54,755 nt of DNA from an uncultured Sutterella sp. (GTDB taxonomy: Bacteria; Pseudomonadota; Gammaproteobacteria; Burkholderiales; Burkholderiaceae_F). Below, one piece after another: positions 52,388-54,755 of the stretch (position 1 is its first letter; the number at the start of each line of letters is the position of its first letter). The notes beneath the pieces are model-generated. The model searched no databases and was not told the DNA's origin. It saw only the letters and a list, made by a program, of their open reading frames with translations. The position numbers and the translations under genes are program-made. The stretch lies in the NCBI GenBank assembly GCA_934255515.1, contig CAKQON010000006.1:1-54755 (forward strand). Reading direction: 5' to 3'.

Positions 52388-54283
52388 ACGTCCTCGCTTT
52401 CATTCATTCGTTCCCGCTGGCAGGATGAGACCCGACGCCAGATCGTTCTGATCGTCGTCTCCGCCATTGCGCTGCTCTTAAGCTTCTTCGACGTCACGAT
52501 CTCCGGCATCGACCTCTCCTGGATCGCGATTCTGCTTTGCGGCACGCCGATCGTCATTGAGGCTGCGATCGGCCTCATCACGCGCTTCGACGTCAAGGCC
52601 GACCTCCTGGTGTCGCTCGCCCTCATTGCGTCCATCATCATCGGCGAATATTTTGCTGCGGGCGAAATCGCCGTCATCATGCAGCTGGGCGCTCTTCTTG
52701 AGGAAATGACCGTCGCCAAGGCTCGAAAAGGCATTGAGCGTCTTGCGTCGCTCGCCCCTGAAACCGCGCGCGTAGTTTCATCGGGAAAAGAGCGCATCAT
52801 CCCGGCCTCAGAGGTGAAGAAAGGCGAAGTCGTCCGCGTCAATCCCGGCGAAACCGTTCCGGTTGACGGCGAAATCCTCTCGGGCAACACATCGGTGGAC
52901 GAATCCGTACTGACGGGAGAACCCATCCCGGTAGACAAGGCTGCAGGCGACCATGTGATGTCGGGTTCCATCAACCGCTTCGGCGTTTTCGAACTCCGCG
53001 CGGATGCCGTCGGCGAATCCTCCACGATCGCCCGCATGGCGAAGCTCGTCGAATCGGCGGACGCGAGCCGCGCAAAAATCGTGCGTCTTGCCGACCGCTG
53101 GGCAACCTGGATCGTTGCCGCTGCGCTTTCGATGGCCTTTCTCACGTGGTTCATTACGGGAGAAGAAATCCGCGCGGTCACGATTCTCGTCGTCTTCTGC
53201 CCGTGCGCTCTGGTGCTTGCAACGCCGACAGCTGTCATGGCGGCCATCGGCTGCGCCACAAAGCGAGGGGTTCTCGTGCGCGAAGGCGATGCGCTTGAGC
53301 GCCTTGCCGAAATCGATCGCGCCGCATTCGACAAGACCGGCACGCTCACCACAGGCGAACCCACGCTCTGCGGCGTGAAGAGCCTCTCGCCCGCCTATTC
53401 CGAAGAGGACATCCTGCGCCTCGCGGCTGTTGCAGAAAAGCCGAGCAGCCATCCGCTGGGCCGCGCCATTATCCGGGGGCTGAAGGACGCTGAACGGGCT
53501 CAATTGCCGAACCCGGACGACTTCAAAATGGAAAGCGGCAGCGGCGTAAGCGCGCGGATCGACAATCGTGAAGTCGCCGTCGGCCGCCTCTCCTGGCTTA
53601 AGCGCATCGGCGCCGCCGGCACCGAAGAGGCTCAATCCGCAGCCTCAGCTTTCGAAGCCGAAGGCGCCACGACGGTATTCATCGCGCTTGACGGCACGGT
53701 TACGGGCTTCATGGCCCTCTCGGACGCAATGCGCCCGGGGATCGCCGATGTGATGCGCAGTCTGGAAAAACAAAATGTGTCGCCGATGCTCATGACGGGC
53801 GACCACAGGGAAGCTGCAGAACATATTGCGAGAGAAGCCGGCATTGACGAGCGCTTCGTTGATGCGGGCTGCATGCCTGAAGACAAGCTCCGCCGCCTCG
53901 AATCGCTTGAGCGCGCCACGATCCGCACCGCCATGGTGGGCGACGGCATCAATGATGCGCCGGCCCTGAAGCGCGCCTGGGTCGGCATCGCCATGGGCGG
54001 CATCGGAAGCGACATTGCCGTCAACGCCGCCGACATCGTGCTCGTGAGGGACGACATCCGCGTGATCCCCTGGCTCGTCCGGCTTTCGCGCCGCATGATG
54101 CGGATGATTCGCTTCAACATCACGCTCGCGATGGGGATCAACTTCCTCGCCATCATCCTCGCCGCGCTCGGCCTGATGGGACCTGTTCTGGGCGCACTGG
54201 TGCACAACGCCGGCTCCGTCCTCGTCACTCTTAACTCCGCAAGGCTCCTGAGAACGCCTGCTGAAGGCGAAGAGAAAGCCTGA
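52388..54283 (+). CDS. Heavy-metal translocating P1B-type ATPase with non-standard start
   Basis: Metal efflux pump of the inner membrane. From the ACG at 52388 the frame gives 631 residues. Visible are N-terminal membrane helices (about 19-115), the actuator loop with TGEPIPV (176-182), the metal-binding helix CPCALVLATP (271-280), phosphorylation site DKTGTLT (315-321), the HP motif SSHPLG (about 354-359) and hinge GDGIND (518-523). The last helix carries HNAGSVLVTLNS. There is no ATG, GTG or TTG between the stop at 52382-52384 and the GTG at 52610, which lies inside a membrane helix. ACG has AGG 6 bases upstream and would begin the protein (M)SSLSFIRSRWQDE. No N-terminal metal-binding domain is present. 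Metal: copper by repressor context, but the last-helix residues are not the classical copper set. Confidence 0.8.
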   Translation, partial: TSSLSFIRSRWQDETRRQIVLIVVSAIALLLSFFDVTISGIDLSWIAILLCGTPIVIEAAIGLITRFDVKADLLVSLALIASIIIGEYFAAGEIAVIMQLGALLEEMTVAKARKGIERLASLAPETARVVSSGKERIIPASEVKKGEVVRVNPGETVPVDGEILSGNTSVDESVLTGEPIPVDKAAGDHVMSGSINRFGVFELRADAVGESSTIARMAKLVESADASRAKIVRLADRWATWIVAAALSMAFLTWFITGEEIRAVTILVVFCPCALVLATPTAVMAAIGCATKRGVLVREGDALERLAEIDRAAFDKTGTLTTGEPTLCGVKSLSPAYSEEDILRLAAVAEKPSSHPLGRAIIRGLKDAERAQLPNPDDFKMESGSGVSARIDNREVAVGRLSWLKRIGAAGTEEAQSAASAFEAEGATTVFIALDGTVTGFMALSDAMRPGIADVMRSLEKQNVSPMLMTGDHREAAEHIAREAGIDERFVDAGCMPEDKLRRLESLERATIRTAMVGDGINDAPALKRAWVGIAMGGIGSDIAVNAADIVLVRDDIRVIPWLVRLSRRMMRMIRFNITLAMGINFLAIILAALGLMGPVLGALVHNAGSVLVTLNSARLLRTPAEGEEKA

Positions 54284-54305
54284 CCGAGCGAAAAGCGCTT
54301 CATGA

Positions 54306-54383
54306 ATCGGGTAGGAGGCATGGGATTAGTTCCCATGCCGTCCTCCCACACCACCGTACGTACGGTTCCGTATACGGCGGTTC
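54306..54383 (-). mobile_element. Group II intron 3' end (domains V and VI), truncated
   Basis: On the minus strand 54383-54350 is a 34-nt hairpin with the layout of intron domain V (GAACCGCCGT... ...ACGGTGGT arms, GNRA-like GAAC loop). It is followed by a domain VI stem (GGCATGGGA/TCCCATGCC) with a bulged A in TCCTACCC, 7 positions before the expected 3' end at ...CGAT (54306). The catalytic body and most of the reverse transcriptase gene would lie at higher coordinates on this strand but are absent, replaced by IS630-type DNA. Confidence 0.75.
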
Positions 54384-54404
54384 CTAGTATCAAGGCTTAA
54401 CGGC

Positions 54405-54515
54405 CTAACATGCACTCCATTCCACTGGGGCCCCTGCTAGTCCAATCCAAGTCCATCCCTGCTTCTCAAGGAAGGCGTCGCCAAGGGCTAGTATAACGTT
54501 CTGTAAATAAGGCCA
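54405..54515 (-). pseudogene. Possible C-terminal remnant of an intron-encoded protein
   Basis: A 36-codon open frame on the minus strand ends at TAG 22 bp before domain V, where group II intron reverse transcriptases normally end. It contains LGDAFLEKQGWTWIG and VEWSAC. I do not recognise it with certainty as a maturase tail. It is closed upstream by a TAA at 54516-54518, consistent with truncation. Confidence 0.3.
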
Positions 54516-54543
54516 TTAAATGGTCGATTCTGGTATAATTGGA
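54511..54543 (+). promoter_or_regulatory. Left end and promoter region of the IS630-type element
   Basis: A small near-palindrome GGCCATT-A-AATGGTC (54511-54525) precedes a consensus -10 TATAAT (54534-54539). GGAGG (54541-54545) lies well upstream of the transposase ATG. The palindrome may belong to the element end. Confidence 0.35.
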
Positions 54544-54568
54544 GGTCGTCATCTACCGAAGCCTCCTC

Positions 54569-54755
54569 ATGCCTCGCGGCCGCCCCATCGTTACCCCTCT
54601 AACTCTCACTCCAGAACAAGTTACCTCACTGACTCAGATCGCCAATTCACGCACAGCGGAGCATCGCCAAGTGCAACGCGCCCGTTTTCTGCGGAAGGCA
54701 TTACAGATCGGTCCAATGATGGCCTTGGAGGATCTCAAGCGCAGCGGACGCCCGG
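54569..54755 (+). pseudogene. IS630-family transposase, N-terminal part, apparently lacking the helix-turn-helix
   Basis: The frame starts MPRGRPIVTPLTLTPEQVTS and runs off the right edge (62 residues seen). The segment RTAEHRQVQRARFL is typical of the IS630 N-terminus, and the visible end LEDLKRSGRP is the linker that normally follows the helix-turn-helix. Only about 10 residues (RKALQIGPMM) lie between these, where roughly 45 residues with the DNA-binding helices are expected. An internal in-frame deletion is therefore likely, and the element is probably inactive. The catalytic DDE part is outside the window. Confidence 0.65.

Noticed and set aside
52383..52389. AAAAAAC slippery-like heptamer just before the metal ATPase frame
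   Set aside because: The only short frame that could feed into it (52303-52380) stops at TAG before the heptamer, and slipping at A-AAA-AAC would not lead into the ATPase frame.
52610..54283. GTG at 52610 as the start of the metal ATPase
   Set aside because: It lies in the middle of a membrane helix; the preceding 74 codons continue normal P1B-type helices, so the true N-terminus is upstream.
1..54755. CRISPR arrays, prophage modules or toxin-antitoxin pairs
   Set aside because: No regularly spaced repeats, phage structural genes or recognisable toxin-antitoxin pairs were found on either strand.

Overview
The window is a gene-dense stretch of a roughly 58-60% GC chromosome. Its gene orders are typical of Betaproteobacteria/Burkholderiales: amgK-murU divergent from lptD-surA-pdxA-rsmA; miaB-phoH-ybeY-corC-lnt-glyQS-plsC-ygjP; and uvrA divergent from an MFS gene plus ssb. 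A Sutterella-like member is my best guess from overall flavour, but that is inference. Almost everything is core housekeeping sequence. Accessory or decayed DNA is confined to the two edges.

Layout. 1-300: tail of an unidentified gene and two facing terminators. 359-5000 (minus): malic enzyme, then tolB-pal-cpoB without tolQRA. 5177-9793 (minus): amgK-murU-dusB-fis-purH, a tightly packed or overlapping set joining peptidoglycan recycling, tRNA modification, a nucleoid protein and purine synthesis. 9962-15582 (plus): lptD-surA-pdxA-rsmA. 15583-26463 (minus): miaB, phoH, ybeY, corC, lnt, glyQ, glyS, plsC and an unusual metallopeptidase-like gene. 26537-26613: tRNA-Met with a good promoter and terminator. 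26683-32637 (minus): pgm, pgi, waaC, waaA, thiD. 32849-35900 (plus): hldA, hldD, gmhB, hldC for ADP-heptose. 35985-39124: galU, apaH, a second plsC, ruvX. 39282-40738 (plus): ybaK-like gene and two tandem DUF2721 genes. 40813-42897: cytochrome P460-like and cyclophilin-like secreted proteins, divergent from an AraC regulator. 42905-50097: a PlpD-like patatin/Omp85 protein, galE, an rmlD-like gene and uvrA. 50211-54283 (plus): MFS transporter, ssb, CsoR-type repressor and a P1B metal ATPase. 54306-54755: 3' end of a group II intron and the start of a degenerate IS630-family transposase.

How the genes work together. The dominant theme is the cell envelope: LPS inner core (waaA, waaC, hldA/C/D, gmhB), LPS transport and OMP folding (lptD, surA), lipoprotein acylation (lnt), Tol-Pal, phospholipid synthesis (two plsC), MurNAc salvage (amgK, murU) and nucleotide-sugar supply (pgi, pgm, galU, galE, rmlD-like).

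The most unusual items are four. The YgjP-type metallopeptidase appears to carry three tandem copies of its N-terminal module. The metal ATPase has no ATG, GTG or TTG start; an ACG sits where ATG is expected, beside a perfect dyad that overlaps the ribosome binding site. A clear 34-nt domain V plus domain VI of a group II intron lies next to an IS630 transposase that lacks its helix-turn-helix. Two DnaA-box-like motifs inside the rmlD-like gene are framed by a perfect 9-bp inverted repeat. No CRISPR array, prophage or rRNA gene was seen.
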